Source of the DNA: Aspidiotus rigidus
Lineage: Eukaryota; Arthropoda; Insecta; Hemiptera; Diaspididae
DNA length: 64,000 bases
NCBI GenBank assembly: GCA_035079385.1
Contig: JAVHKY010000034.1
Location: 992,001-1,056,000 of the forward strand
Direction of reading: 5' to 3'
A program made the position numbers and the translations under genes. This document shows positions 12,936-24,748 of the stretch, in pieces. The notes beneath the pieces were generated by a model. The model was not told where the DNA came from and ran no database searches. It saw only the letters and a list, made by a program, of their open reading frames with translations. Within the stretch, counting starts at the first letter, position 1. Each line of letters opens with the position of its first letter.

Positions 12936-15230
12936 TTATTAATTCTTGTACTAGGTCAAGTGTTCGTGAGATATTATTCGTTTACCCCTTTACCTATCTT
13001 GGCGTCGTATAAGTCTTGTATGAGAAATATTTTGAGGTAATTGTGGGTGTTCTATATTTTGAGGTATCAACTTTCGGTGGGGCGAACGAGCGATCTCGCT
13101 GTTGTATTGGAATGGTATGAGAAAATTCAAGTCTTTTTTGAGAAATATGAGGTAGCGCGAACTCGCGGCCCCCTGTCTCGCTGTTGTATTGGAATGGTAT
13201 GAGACAATTCAAGTCTAGGGGACATGGAAAAATTTCGACTATTCAGCCTTTATTTATTTAATTATTAAATTATTCAATTATTCAATTATTTAATTTTTAA
13301 TTATTTAATTATTCAATTATTCAATTATTTAATTATTTAATTATTTAATTATTTAATTATTTTATTATTAATTATTTAATTATTTAATTATTTAATATTA
13401 TTTATTTATTTATTTATTTTTTTATTTATTGATTTATTTATTGATTTATTTATCTATTTATTTATTTATTCATTTATTTATTCATTTATTTATTTATTAT
13501 TAATTCTTCTACTAGGTCAAGTGTTCGTGAGATATTATTCGTTTACCCCTTTACCTATCTTGGCGTCGTATAAGTCTTGTATGAGAAATATTTTGAGGTA
13601 ATTGTGGGTGTTCTATATTTTGAGGTATCAACTTTCGTGGGGCGAACGAGCGATCTCGCTGTTGTATTGGAATGGTATGAGAAAATTCAAGTCTAGGGGA
13701 CTTGGAAAAATTTCGACTATCCAGCCATATATGATAGGAAGAGGGACTTAGAAAATTTTCTAATTATCAATTATATTAATTATTTAATTATTTAATTATT
13801 CAATTATTTTATTATTAATTATTTAATTATTTAATTATTTAATATTATTTATTTATTTATTTATTTTTTTATTTATTGATTTATTTATTGATTTATTTAT
13901 CTATTTATTTATTTATTCATTTATTTATTCATTTATTTATTTATTATTAATTCTTCTACTAGGTCAAGTGTTCGTGAGATATTATTCGTTTACCCCTTTA
14001 CCTATCTTGGCGTCGTATAAGTCTTGTATGAGAAATATTTTGAGGTAATTGTGGGTGTTCTATATTTTGAGGTATCAACTTTCGGTGGGGCGAACGAGCG
14101 ATCTCGCTGTTGTATTGGAATGGTATGAGAAAATTCAAGTCTTTTTTGAGAAATATGAGGTAGCGCGAACTCGCGGCCCCCTGTCTCGCTGTTGTATTGG
14201 AATGGTATGAGACAATTCAAGTCTAGGGGACATGGAAAAATTTCGACTATTCAGCCTTTATTTATTTAATTATTAAATTATTCAATTATTCAATTATTTA
14301 ATTTTTAATTATTTAATTATTCAATTATTCAATTATTTAATTATTTAATTATTTAATTATTTAATTATTCAATTATTTTATTATTAATTATTTAATTATT
14401 TAATTATTTAATATTATTTATTTATTTATTTATTTTTTTATTTATTGATTTATTTATTGATTTATTTATCTATTTATTTATTTATTCATTTATTTATTCA
14501 TTTATTTATTTATTATTAATTCTTCTACTAGGTCAAGTGTTCGTGAGATATTATTCGTTTACCCCTTTACCTATCTTGGCGTCGTATAAGTCTTGTATGA
14601 GAAATATTTTGAGGTAATTGTGGGTGTTCTATATTTTGAGGTATCAACTTTCGTGGGGCGAACGAGCGATCTCGCTGTTGTATTGGAATGGTATGAGAAA
14701 ATTCAAGTCTAGGGGACTTGGAAAAATTTCGACTATCCAGCCATATATGATAGGAAGAGGGACTTAGAAAATTTTCTAATTATCAATTATATTAATTATT
14801 TAATTATTTAATTATTCAATTATTTTATTATTAATTATTTAATTATTTAATTATTTAATATTATTTATTTATTTATTTATTTTTTTATTTATTGATTTAT
14901 TTATTGATTTATTTATCTATTTATTTATTTATTCATTTATTTATTCATTTATTTATTTATTATTAATTCTTCTACTAGGTCAAGTGTTCGTGAGATATTA
15001 TTCGTTTACCCCTTTACCTATCTTGGCGTCGTATAAGTCTTGTATGAGAAATATTTTGAGGTAATTGTGGGTGTTCTATATTTTGAGGTATCAACTTTCG
15101 TGGGGCGAACGAGCGATCTCGCTGTTGTATTGGAATGGTATGAGAAAATTCAAGTCTAGGGGACTTGGAAAAATTTCGACTATCCAGCCATATATGATAG
15201 GAAGAGGGACTTAGAAAATTTTCTAATTAT
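12383..15230. repeat. Tandem array with 1,016-bp higher-order repeat
   Basis: A unit beginning AGGTCAAGTGTTCGTGAGAT recurs at 12383, 12953, 13514, 13961, 14530 and 14977. The spacings are 570, 561, 447, 569 and 447, so the last units alternate long and short, giving a composite period of about 1,016 bp. Copies are nearly identical, and the minus frames at 12994-13212 and 14002-14220 translate the same. Units consist of a unique block (GAACGAGCGATCTCGCTGTT and related words) joined to (TTTA)n/(TTAA)n runs. The short units also carry a reversed piece of the 45-bp minisatellite monomer (GACTTGGAAAAATTTCGACT). Confidence 0.9.
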
Positions 15231-15720
15231 CAATTATATTAATTATTTAATTATTTAATTATTCAATTATTTATTTATGTATTTATTTGATTATTTAATT
15301 ATTTATTTATTTATTTAATTATTTAATTATTAATTAATTAATTAATTAATTAATTAAATAATTATTTATTATTATTACGCGGGGTGTACTCGCGAATTTC
15401 TGAATCACCCAAGGGGTAGAGATTTTCTAATTATCAATTATATTAATTATTTAATTATTTACTGTATTTATTTAATTATATTAATTATTCAAATATTTAT
15501 TTATTTTATTATTTAATTATTATTTTAATTATTAATTAATTAATTCATTAATTATTTATTTATTTATTTATTATTAATTATTATTATTACGCGGGGTGTG
15601 CTCGTGAATTTCTGAATCACCCACGGGGTAGAGATTTCTTTTGACGGGGAGGGGGGGAGGGGGGGGGTGTACTCGCGAGTTTCAAAATCGGGGTCTGGCG
15701 AGAGAAAAGACATGGAACAT
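15231..15720. repeat. AT-rich microsatellite with three CGCGGGGTGTACTCGCGA blocks
   Basis: Runs of TTAATTAT/TTTATTTA are broken by near-copies of a GC-richer block starting ACGCGGGGTG at about 15377 and 15591, and a partial one near 15667, each followed by GAATTTCTGAATCACCCA or similar. Confidence 0.75.
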
Positions 15721-16504
15721 GTTTTGTTTTTCAATAATATTATTGAAATTGTACAAACTTGTATAACACAATTTACAATTTTTCAATAAAATTTTAATGA
15801 GAGCCCGTATTTTCAACGCTAGAAATGAGGAATTTTAGCAATTTAATGTTACATTTTTGGCATTATTTGGCATTGAAAAAAAGTGTTTATAAACTCACAA
15901 CTAGAATTATTCAATTTCTATTAAAATTACGTGATTTTTCACCAATATAAACAGATTTTGGGGATCAAACTCATCGATACAAAACCATAGCAAATTTTTT
16001 TATCAAAATTTTTAATTTTTCGATTTTGGACTAAAAATACTTATAAATAATACTATCCAATTTTTACCAAAATTGCTGAATTTTGCTTATTTTCAGCAAA
16101 ATAAAATTTTTTTACTGGATTTGTCAAATTTTCCGCGTAAATACAAAATATCTTTCCATCTGTAATGTTTGATATAAGTTTGAATTGGCTCTGTACTCGA
16201 AAAAAATTCTAAGACCCGAAGAATCTGTAGAATTTTTTGAAAAGAAAGACTGAACTTCTATCTGATTTCCAAGCTTCCTACCCTTAGAAAAAGGTTTTGA
16301 CAATTTCCGAGAACCCCTGACTCTAATTATAATAATAAACATAGCTCTCAAACTAGATAATCAAACTCTTATGAATTTAGGGATTTCAAACTTTAATAAA
16401 TTTTGAAGTATAAGGCAACCAATAATTATTTAAAAATGAGTTGATGGATGAAAAAACGTCCAAAAAAGTTTTCCAAGTTTTTCTTGGAGGCCCATCCTCA
16501 ATAT

Positions 16505-16880
16505 TCCTGAAGTTTTCTTCTTTTCTTTTTTTCTTTCTTTTTCTTTTTTTCTTTCTTTCTTTCTTTCTGTTTTTTTTTCAACGAGCTATTTTAGTATACA
16601 CAGGGGGTCGTTAGCTTTTACTTTGGGAAAAAATATTAGGGTTGAATGAATTTGTAACAGTATAAGGACTGGAAGAAGTCAAGAGCGTCAGTAATGGATT
16701 CTGGTTTTTGAAGAGAACAAAGGAGACTTGAGAGGGGACAGAGAATGGTTTCTTGAGGTTTAGGAGGTACGGAAAAGTGAAGAAACGGGAGACATATAAC
16801 TCCTCAGCTTGGCAGTATTGGCACGAGGGTGGAGTGGACGGCCCTGGGAAAAGGAAGAAGTGAGTTGGGGTGTGCTAAAT
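16505..16880 (-). mobile_element. Jockey-like LINE, 3'-terminal fragment with poly-A tail
   Basis: Read on the minus strand, 16.88-16.6 kb encodes a peptide with PPSCQYCQAEE and a later Phe-Phe-containing segment. It resembles the C-terminal CxxC end of the Jockey-like LINE at 39.3 kb (PPSCPYCEEETS, HFFSCPLL). It runs into a T-rich stretch at 16505-16580, which is the poly-A side of a minus-strand insertion. It lies within the 6-kb TIR element and is a dead fragment. Confidence 0.65.
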
Positions 16881-17753
16881 TCTTAGTCGTTCTATGACTA
16901 TTTAAATCTTTATGGCGCGCGGCATGAGGAACAAATTGAAGAGGACTAAGAAATTAGGAATTTTAAATAAACAAAGTTCATTATGGGGTTGAGAGGACCG
17001 CACAAAAGTTGACGGTAAGCGATAATGAGCGTTTTGAATTTTCTGTGAAACTTCAAAATGATAAAGAATTGGATTCACGAAGTTTAACTTCTGTTGAATG
17101 TGATCATAACATTTTTAGAAGAGACTCTAAACGCTTTGGAGAAAAAGAGTTGACTTACGCACAAGATGACATTAAACTAAGTTTACCTTACAGCTGAGCT
17201 AAGAGAGAGGAACACGAAAAAAATTTTCAGGCTGCAAACCAGAAGCGAAAAAGGGAAATGATGAGCAGGTTCTAGGCTAGCTCGGTTAATATTGAACTGG
17301 ACTCATTTTTAGGTAAGAAATTTAATAGACTTGTAGCTCCTCTGTCACAATTTTGAAGACAAAATTCTCACAATATTCTAACGCAATTTGCGAGATATTT
17401 CGACAGAAATATTGCAGATTGGCAGCATTCTTTTAGCCTTCTGTTACAATCTTGTTGACAAAATTCTCACAATATTCTAACGTAATTTGAGAGATGTTTT
17501 GACAGGAATATTACAGATTGGCAGCATTCTATCACATTTTCTGTCATAATCTCAACAGCAGAATCCTCACAGTATTTTACACACATACTTAATAACAGTA
17601 TTCTTACAAAATGATACCTGAAGTGACACCATTTTAACAGAATTGTAACAGAACTAACAGAATCCTCACATTCTGACAGATGGCAGAATAGGTCCCACAT
17701 TCCGACAGAATTATTGCAGATTGGTGGCATTCTGTCATTTTCCGTCAACCGGG

Positions 17754-20430
17754 AAGTTGTAGCTATCGAGATCTTCTTTCCAGTGAACTCAATTTTGAAT
17801 TATTTGCATAATTTTTTCCATCGCCATCACCTTCTTGTTTCAATCCACCAATCAGACAGCCCGCCGCTAGATAATTGCATCACTCGATGTATTTTGCGAT
17901 TGCAACCGCTTTGAACGCAGTTCGCCAGTGCTTACAAAGAAAAAATACTCGCTTTCCTCGACTCTGCCCGGGCTATAAAAATAAAATTCAGCCTTATATT
18001 CAATGCCATCCGTTCAGCGATAAAAGAATCTACTCGTGTCATCCAAGGTGCACCTGTACCAAAATAATTTTGCGTTACCTCAACTCTACGGTCAAATGCT
18101 TCTCGACTTCAGCGAATGTAAACTTCCCGACCGGTTCTCAGTTAGTCTCCTCTGACGTCAAAAGCACGTCCCTGTTTGTCGAACTTCGGGTATCATAGTT
18201 GACCACTTACAAAAGAAGAATCTTCCTCGTGATTGGAATTCAAAAATCTGATCACTCGCTCCCACATAATCTCTGGTGCGTCTTCAGGAAAGATGTCTAC
18301 AAGTTTGTCTGAATTTCTTTTCGATGGAGATCGAAGCCCAAAATTTTTAGGTTCCGCAATCCGTACGTTGGTCACGCCTTCCAAAATTGATTTATGTGGA
18401 AGCAAAACTCTTGGCAAGCCTCATAAAACAAGTTTCATGTTGATAACTTGATTCTTAGAAGTCTTGACGGACTAATGTGGACAAAGTTCCGAGAATCACA
18501 CACGAGGGGATGGACAGTGATATCTAAATGACCTCCCGTTGAATTGTATTGAGACGAAGGATAATCGCGAAATTTTGTGAGGTATAACAAAAAATTGAAT
18601 AAGGAAACTTTGGATTCTAAGACTTGAACGATTGCAAATTTGTAAGTGCTAAATGAATGTAGTATAGGAGTAACGAAAATGAGAAAAAGCGCTTCTTAGG
18701 GTGGTTGTAAACTAGGTACTTCAAAATATTCAACTGCTCGTTCCGAATGAAAAGAAACAAAAAAAAAAGAGAGATAAAGAAAGAAATTACTTTTTTAATA
18801 TGGTCATTTCATACGTTCATATGCAGGGTAAACGCTGCTATATTATGAGTTGCAAATTTAAATCTAAAAAATTGTACGTCACACATTAGTACCGAAAAAT
18901 TGAAACGCGGTAAATTGAGAAAGCTACATCAGATAGTGAAACTGATTAAGAATGCAAAAGTTTATCATCTTCTACCTGTTACGTAACGTTCTTTCAGTTA
19001 CCCTCTCGTCATGGCTTAGCTACATATCTGTAGACTGGAAAAAGAAAATTTCTACATTCGTTGCGCTTCAGTACGATACTTTATGGTCCATTAACTTTGT
19101 CTTCTAGTAAAATGTATTCAGCCCGTTTCTCTAGCTGACGGAGATCATCTTACTATATCACCTTTCATTTCCAACATCGAGTCAATGACAGATGAAGAAC
19201 TGTCCGTGACAGAGGCCTCATTATTTTGACTAACGTTCTTTGGTAGAGTATTCGTACCCAAAAATGAGCTCCAACTCACGACACAATAAGGCGCAGCAAG
19301 TACTACCGTATTCTTTCGTATCGTGGCTTCCAGTTTGATACTCGTATACGTGTCTCCTTCTCCTTAAAATCGATTAATCTACTTTATCTATAATAATCAT
19401 CCTGTTTTAATTTACCGCCGCTTTTGCTTTATAGGCTGCATTCTTGTATTTTTCATCCGAAAGTTGACGAGACACGTGACGATAAATTACGCGGTGTTCA
19501 GGTTTCCTCAAAAGAAGAAATATTTTCTCGAATGAAGATTCTGTTACGAATATTGCGAAAACTTTCGCGAAGAGAATGATATAGGCTTACCAAGAACACC
19601 TGTACCCGTTATCGTACGATACTAGAAATATTGCTCAGAATTTACTCGTGTGTAGGCTTACGCAATACAATAATTCTCGTCACCGCGATTATTATGAGAA
19701 CGTCGAGGTACCTTCTTTTTTTTTACCGCCCCATACGTCAAGATGTGTGTTTGGATAAATTATTTAGATAGGTACCGTTATTTGCTCGGTGGTATTTCAA
19801 CATTTTCCGCGTAATTTGCATAAATTTCTGATTTAACGAGTTGTCAGGTCGTTTAGTATCCGATTTGAAAATATACTTCTGCGCCCATTTTCCAGTTGAT
19901 TTGTTTGATTACCTACCGTATATCGTTAGCTGAGTCCCGTGGCTGCTGGCTGACTCTCAATCATTTCAACTTTTTTTTTATGGGCAATATTTTTCCAAAA
20001 ATTTTCAAGTCTCTTGTCGTAGAGGTACGACTGCTTGAGACCCATGTTTTGCGATTGAGGTGTAAAACAGAAACAAAGAAAACTTACCAATGATTATGCA
20101 TTGTAATCCACAAAAATGATCTAGTTTAAAGGCTTGGAACAGTTCTTTCTAGTAGGTAAAACTTTGAACCAAAGTGGAAACTGAAAACAATTTTCGATTC
20201 AGAGTTGTATCTATGAGAAGAGCATATTGTGGTTCGGATGGGGTGGAAGATCTAACTACAGGGATGGAAAAAATGTGGGTTCATTAAGGAAGTTCATTGA
20301 GAAAATCAGGGAGTCTTTTATGAGAGGAAATGTGTGAAACTGCAATCATGAACTATGATGAAAGAAGGTACGAATTAAGACGAAAACACGCACGTAACAA
20401 ATTTTTATAATAGAGTAGGTACAGATAGAG
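17754..20430. other. Intron sequence, no feature recognised
   Basis: AT-rich sequence. The minus frame at 18193-18417 (contains LPRVLLPHKSILEGV and ends near a GTAAGT) is open but belongs to no family I know. Confidence 0.45.
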
Positions 20431-20437
20431 ATAAAAC

Positions 20438-20492
20438 TGCTCGACGCGACCGGTTTCGAACGGTACGACGGCGATCATCACCAGGACTGAAG
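20438..20492 (-). ncRNA. Hammerhead-like motif, degenerate
   Basis: On the minus strand CUGGUGA (core CUGAUGA with one change) is followed by an imperfect stem II (GAUCG with CGUUC), then GAA, the self-complementary ACCGGU as a tiny stem III, and C at the cleavage position. Stem I is weak, so activity is doubtful. Confidence 0.45.
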
Positions 20493-20840
20493 CTATAAAA
20501 CTGAAATTGACAAGAAGGAAAACGGAGGAAAGGAGAACGGCGAAGTTGTAGAACGATGAACAGAATGATAAACGTTGCATCCAAATCGTTTAACAAACCT
20601 GCTCGAACGTTGGGAGCAATGATTTCAGCCTCTTCAAAACAGTTCATAAGGCCACTTTTCTTACACTGGTGGATCAAAGAGTTGAGGATGGTATCCTTTC
20701 TGAGCGCAATGGGCTGAGACGTCTGTACTGGCATTCCTGTGCTCCTGTAACCGCTGGCCAAGTTTTCTTCCGGTTTATCCAATGTATACGGAGGGACACT
20801 CGCCACAAGAAACTTGATAAATGCCGGCTGCGTCCATTTT
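20438..20840 (-). mobile_element. Decayed Penelope-like element: GIY-YIG domain and 3' end
   Basis: Read on the minus strand from 20840, the sequence encodes GIYQVSCGECPSVYIG, a stop codon, then TGRKLGQRLQEH, the conserved core of a PLE GIY-YIG endonuclease with its CxxC. After further frame breaks comes LMNCFEEAEII, matching the end of the domain. About 100 bases on, at 20438-20492, lies a hammerhead-like motif (see that entry), in the position expected for the 3' terminal region of a PLE. The reverse transcriptase part is not recognised upstream. Confidence 0.7.
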
Positions 20841-22388
20841 AAGAGTCGGATCTTTGAGCGAAATGAGGTCAGAGACTGTAGAAAGGCTGTAAAACCGTGT
20901 ACGATAACCCAAAGAGCAGAGTTCGGCAGTGAGGTCCTTAGAAGGTTCGCTTTGGAGGAGGTGAACCCATTTTTCCCTCTTTGGAGTGCGATCGCTAGGC
21001 CATCAAACGTCGCGTGAGTAGACGAACATCCAGATTGATCTGTTGAGGACTTCGGATTGAAAAGCTTGACTTGGAAGAGGAAGTGAAAGGAGCTGATGAA
21101 TGGCGGAATTGATGAGAGCCGGGTCTAGTGAGCTGGAGTGAATTGAAACACCTGTAAACGTATCATTATACGATGACGTCGGTACCGGCATGTTTGACCG
21201 TTAAACCAAAGACATTTACATCCGACTTCGATGGTAGAGTGGATGGCCGAATAATAAGAATTGAGTATATGAAAGAATAAACGAATTCGTTCTTCCAACT
21301 TACGGTTATCCATAATAGCGAAGAAAATACGCAAAAAGGAGAGTAAAAAATGCAAAAACCGCAGAAAAATTAAATGTCGGGCGCTTTCGGTTAATAAACC
21401 ATATTCGGGACCGAAAACAACGTCAGTTGGTGAGGTTCTAATGCCAAAGTACAAGGGACGATTGTGACTTTGTGAGATGGAAATAATGACAGTAATACTA
21501 ATAATATTGTTCCATAATGCAAATACAGAGGAAGAAAGTTTCTTGTCGAAAAGAAAACGTTAAGGCTTCATCACCCGCACCACACCAACTAAGAATTATT
21601 TTCTTCAACTCCTCCTTCCCTTCTTTATTTTATACATTATCTTTTATCCATTATTTGTTAATCAGGACTACATACAATCTTGATATAATTTGAGCAATGC
21701 CTCCCGTTGACTTTTGCAATACTTTTCGCTCATTTTCTGTACACAATTTTATCAACCTATAGTCAGAATGCTGCAAAATAATCGTCAGTTACCGTTTAGC
21801 GCTATTCTCAAAACTTCGAGAAGTCGCCCTTAGTAGTTTTATTTCACCGATATCATAAAAACATAATATCGTTCGTGTATACGTACACGAAGTATAGCTG
21901 GAAGGAAATAAGATGATGAAAATACGAGTAAGACGAGTAGTATGGATACAAGAGTGCAAATCATCAACACAGACATTCACAAGTGAAGTAAATTTACTGT
22001 ATTAGATTTTATCTCACGTCGAGATTCCTTTTTATATTTCCGATGCGTGCTCGATGTATTTAGGATCATATCGTTTGAATAGATAGATTTCACGCGTATT
22101 CAGTAAAAATACAACACATCATTCGTAACTTACGTTTTTCTGCTTGATTTTGCGCCACAAACTGCGGTGGCAGAAGTTGAATGCAATCAGTGATATACGG
22201 TACTCAGTTTCATGAATTTCAACTTCCATAAATTTCATTCGCTGTCTCCTTCGTTATTTCAGCCCGTGATGATAATTTAGTTGCATAAAGTTGAAAAAGG
22301 TAGCAAATATATGCTACAAACCATTATTATCAACGTCCAAGTTATCGGAACTCATAATGAGTGAGTGAGGTGAAAGTAGAGCACTAGT
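20841..22388. other. Intron sequence, possibly more decayed PLE
   Basis: The part next to 20840 may continue the PLE fragment (minus-strand frames at 21003-21191 and 21125-21454), but I recognise no reverse transcriptase motif. The rest shows nothing. Confidence 0.4.
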
Positions 22389-22431
22389 ATTGAAAAAGGG
22401 TTTTTCAATTGTACAAAAATCTACTTTATTA

Positions 22432-22486
22432 GTTGCTTATACAAGAGTACTTTCGGGTGTTATCCCATCATCAGTTGTGTCGCAAC
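22432..22486 (-). ncRNA. Hammerhead ribozyme-like motif of the PLE terminal repeat
   Basis: On the minus strand the segment folds as GUUGC-GAC-ACAA (stem I, 5' side), core CUGAUGA, stem II GGG/CCC closed by AUAACA, GAA, a minimal stem III AGUACU, C as the expected cleavage site, and then UUGU-AUAA-GCAAC (stem I, 3' side). ACAA pairs with UUGU next to the core and GUUGC pairs with GCAAC further out around an internal loop. A two-base-pair stem III is typical of PLE hammerheads. One unpaired U sits between CUGAUGA and stem II, a departure from the canonical core. Confidence 0.65.
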
Positions 22487-22506
22487 TGGAGAACAAGGCC
22501 TTAACC

Positions 22507-22766
22507 ATGAGTTTTTATAGTATAACACTGTGATCTTATTGGCTATAACAATGCTGTGTTGTGATTGGTTCACTTCTTAGAAACTTATTCTCACAATAAT
22601 ATGACATAGTGTTCTTATTGGCTAAAACATACTGCTTTGTGATTGGTTCAATCTATTATCCTAAATGATTGGCTACCTAGATTCCTGCCGTCTCATTGGT
22701 TAGTTCCGTTCTTCCCCTCTCGTCCAATCACCAGGCCGAATAATTTTTCGCTCTCAAATGTGATTA
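22507..22766 (-). repeat. PLE left terminal repeat, inverted copy
   Basis: This is the reverse complement of 24675-24940 with few differences, from ATGAGTTTTTATAGTATAAC inward to AAATGTGATTA. It includes an antisense copy of the last codons of the retroelement ORF. Confidence 0.88.
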
Positions 22767-22779
22767 TGCTTGCCGAACT

Positions 22780-23230
22780 GACCCGGAAGAAAGAAGAAAG
22801 AAAGGAAGAGACAGCGAGAGTTGAGCACAAATTTGCTCCCAGAACCGAGAACCTATCAAGCGTCACCTTTACAGAAGAAGAAAGAAGACTGCTGGACAAA
22901 GGCATCAAGTACGTGCAGCCAGAGAGGCTGAACCAGTGTAGGCTTGAAAGCATGGCCATAGCTGCGAACAAGTAATCCAAACAATGGAACACGATGTGAG
23001 ACCAGAAGCCCGGACCAAAATTGGGAAAGTGCTGTTGGACATCAAAGAGGATATGTGCCGAACCTATGACAGAACGCAAGTAATGCAGAGGAAGGTCACA
23101 AATCTACAAAAGAAGATCCGACAGAACAACCTGATTTTGACAAAGGCGGACAATGGCAGCACGGTAGTGGTAATGGAGAAGGAGGACTACACCCAAAAAG
23201 TGGAGTTGTACATCGCTGTTAATGGATACC
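22780..23230 (+). pseudogene. PLE polyprotein N-terminal part, two frames
   Basis: In the first frame VEHKFAPRTENLSS and TFTEEERRLLDKGIKY resemble the region upstream of PLE reverse transcriptases, and the frame stops at 22975. The second frame (22984 onward) continues with IRQNNLILTKADNGSTVVV, a well-known PLE segment, and loses frame near 23230 just before the main RT frame. Single-base changes therefore break the protein in two places. The N-terminus is cut at the inverted-repeat junction near 22766. Confidence 0.75.
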
Positions 23231-24748
23231 AAGAGCTGCAAGGGACCCAACACGGAAGTGTCGAAACGGAACAATGTACCCGGCAACGGAAGGACGCTTG
23301 AGATGAACCCGGTTGCACCAAAACTCAAGGGGCTTGTAAAACTCCATAAAGCAAACCGTCCGATGAGACCCCTGGTCAACAGCATTCAATCACCATGCTA
23401 CAAGATAGCAAAGATCGTAGCCACATTCCTGAAAGAAAACTACCAGTTTGCACCCAGACGAAGTATCAGAAACAACGGAGAGCTGATTGAGGAACTGGAC
23501 AAGTTGAAAATCAGGAGTAACGACAAGCTGATATCCTTTGATGCGACTAATATGTTTGGTACCATACAAAAGGAGGAACTTCTCACTCTGCTCAAAAACA
23601 ACAGATACCATGGGAACCCCGATGGGTCGAAGTACGCCAACATAAGGGAGGAGATCTTGAGCCAGAACTACTGCCGCTTCAATAACAGGTTCTACAGTCA
23701 GGAAAGGGGACTTGCGATGGGATCACCGCTGTCACCAATACTGGCGGAGATATTCATGAATGATATGGAAAACAAGATATTAAAGGGCAGTAAGTTCAGA
23801 AACTCGATCAAACACTGGGCCAGATATGTAGATGATATCCTAATTGTGTGGTCAGGCACTGATAGACAGATGGATCTATTCCTTTCAGAAATGAACGCGA
23901 TGAATGAGAGCATCAAATTCACAGTGGAAAAAGGCAATGAGACCATCAACTATTTGGACCTCACACTCACAATGGAGAACAATAGGATAGAATACAAAAT
24001 CTACAGGAAGCCGACGCATACTGACACCATCATCCCAAATGACTCCTACCACCACCCCAGGCACAATAAAGCGGCAATCCAGAACTACTGCTATCGGGCA
24101 ATTTCTATCCTCAAGAACAACGAAGAGAAGAGGAAAGAGATCGAGATAGTAAAGCAGATCGCAGAGGCCAATGGCTACCGTAGATGTGCGGTGGAGGGAG
24201 TCTTTGGGAAAATGGAAACAAAGAAAGGAACCCATGATAGCATAGTGAGAAAGTACTCCAGATCGATACCATATATACGAAAGTACACAAACAAGGTGAT
24301 AAAGGCGTTCAATGGCTACGATGTGAATGTGGGTATCCAGAATAACCAACCCATGGTGAAGAGAGTCAGCAATGACCAGACGGAACAAAAGGACAAGGAA
24401 AGCTTGAGCAGAGTGTACAAGCTCAGTTGTGAACAGTGCGAGGGGATCGGTGAGATTGGGAGAAAGTTTGAGATCAGGAGAAAGGAGCACAAAATGTCGA
24501 GGGAGAAAGAAGATGGCAAGTCACTGTTTGGGAAACACTGTAACGAGGAAAACCACGATGGAGAGGGAATATTTGAAGTCATACACGTAGAGAATCGCAC
24601 AAAGAGAATAAAACTCTGGGGACAAATGGAGATTGCAAAAGCCAAGAGGAAGAAAGCCTGCCTCTTGAACAATGTAATCACATTTGACAGCGAAAAATTA
24701 TTCGGCCTGGTGATTGGACGAGAGAAGAAGAACGGAACCAACCAATGA
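23222..24748 (+). CDS. Penelope-like reverse transcriptase with decayed GIY-YIG domain
   Basis: An uninterrupted 508-codon frame. Reverse transcriptase motifs in order: KLHKANRPMRPLVNS (fingers), SFDATNMFGTI (motif A, first catalytic Asp), RGLAMGSPLSPILAEIFM (motif B), RYVDDILIVW (motif C, catalytic YVDD), KFTVE and NYLDLTL (motifs D/E). A GIY-YIG endonuclease relic follows: VYKLSCEQCEG then GEIGRKFEIRRKEH, where the expected YIG is missing through a small deletion, so the nuclease is probably dead. The first residues after the Met are likely out of frame with the true protein, which enters through a frameshift from 23230. The frame's last 25 or so codons lie in the right terminal repeat. Confidence 0.88.
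   Translation: MDTKSCKGPNTEVSKRNNVPGNGRTLEMNPVAPKLKGLVKLHKANRPMRPLVNSIQSPCYKIAKIVATFLKENYQFAPRRSIRNNGELIEELDKLKIRSNDKLISFDATNMFGTIQKEELLTLLKNNRYHGNPDGSKYANIREEILSQNYCRFNNRFYSQERGLAMGSPLSPILAEIFMNDMENKILKGSKFRNSIKHWARYVDDILIVWSGTDRQMDLFLSEMNAMNESIKFTVEKGNETINYLDLTLTMENNRIEYKIYRKPTHTDTIIPNDSYHHPRHNKAAIQNYCYRAISILKNNEEKRKEIEIVKQIAEANGYRRCAVEGVFGKMETKKGTHDSIVRKYSRSIPYIRKYTNKVIKAFNGYDVNVGIQNNQPMVKRVSNDQTEQKDKESLSRVYKLSCEQCEGIGEIGRKFEIRRKEHKMSREKEDGKSLFGKHCNEENHDGEGIFEVIHVENRTKRIKLWGQMEIAKAKRKKACLLNNVITFDSEKLFGLVIGREKKNGTNQ

Larger units (their letters stand above)
11689..17753. mobile_element. 6-kb DNA element with CCCGGTTGACGGAA terminal inverted repeats
   Basis: The left end (11689) reads CCCGGTTGACGGAATCTGACAG. 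The right end (17753 read backwards) reads CCCGGTTGACGGAAAATGACAG. Inside both ends lie several hundred bases of irregular repeats of TGACAGAAT-like words (11.70-12.11 kb and 17.34-17.74 kb), as in DNA transposons with subterminal transposase-binding arrays. A shorter inverted pair, CATGTTCCATGTCTTTT at 12321 and its complement at 15705-15721, sits further in. No transposase frame is visible, so the element looks non-autonomous. The interior is filled by a tandem array and a LINE fragment. I see no clear target-site duplication. Confidence 0.75.

Noticed and set aside
12994..13212. 72-codon frame repeated identically at 14002-14220, possible repeated peptide gene
   Set aside because: Both lie in the higher-order satellite; identity comes from recent tandem duplication.
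18193..18417. Minus-strand open frame ending near a GTAAGT donor, possible host exon
   Set aside because: A plausible peptide (LPRVLLPHKSILEGV) but no family recognised, no matching neighbour exon and no start; too weak to call.
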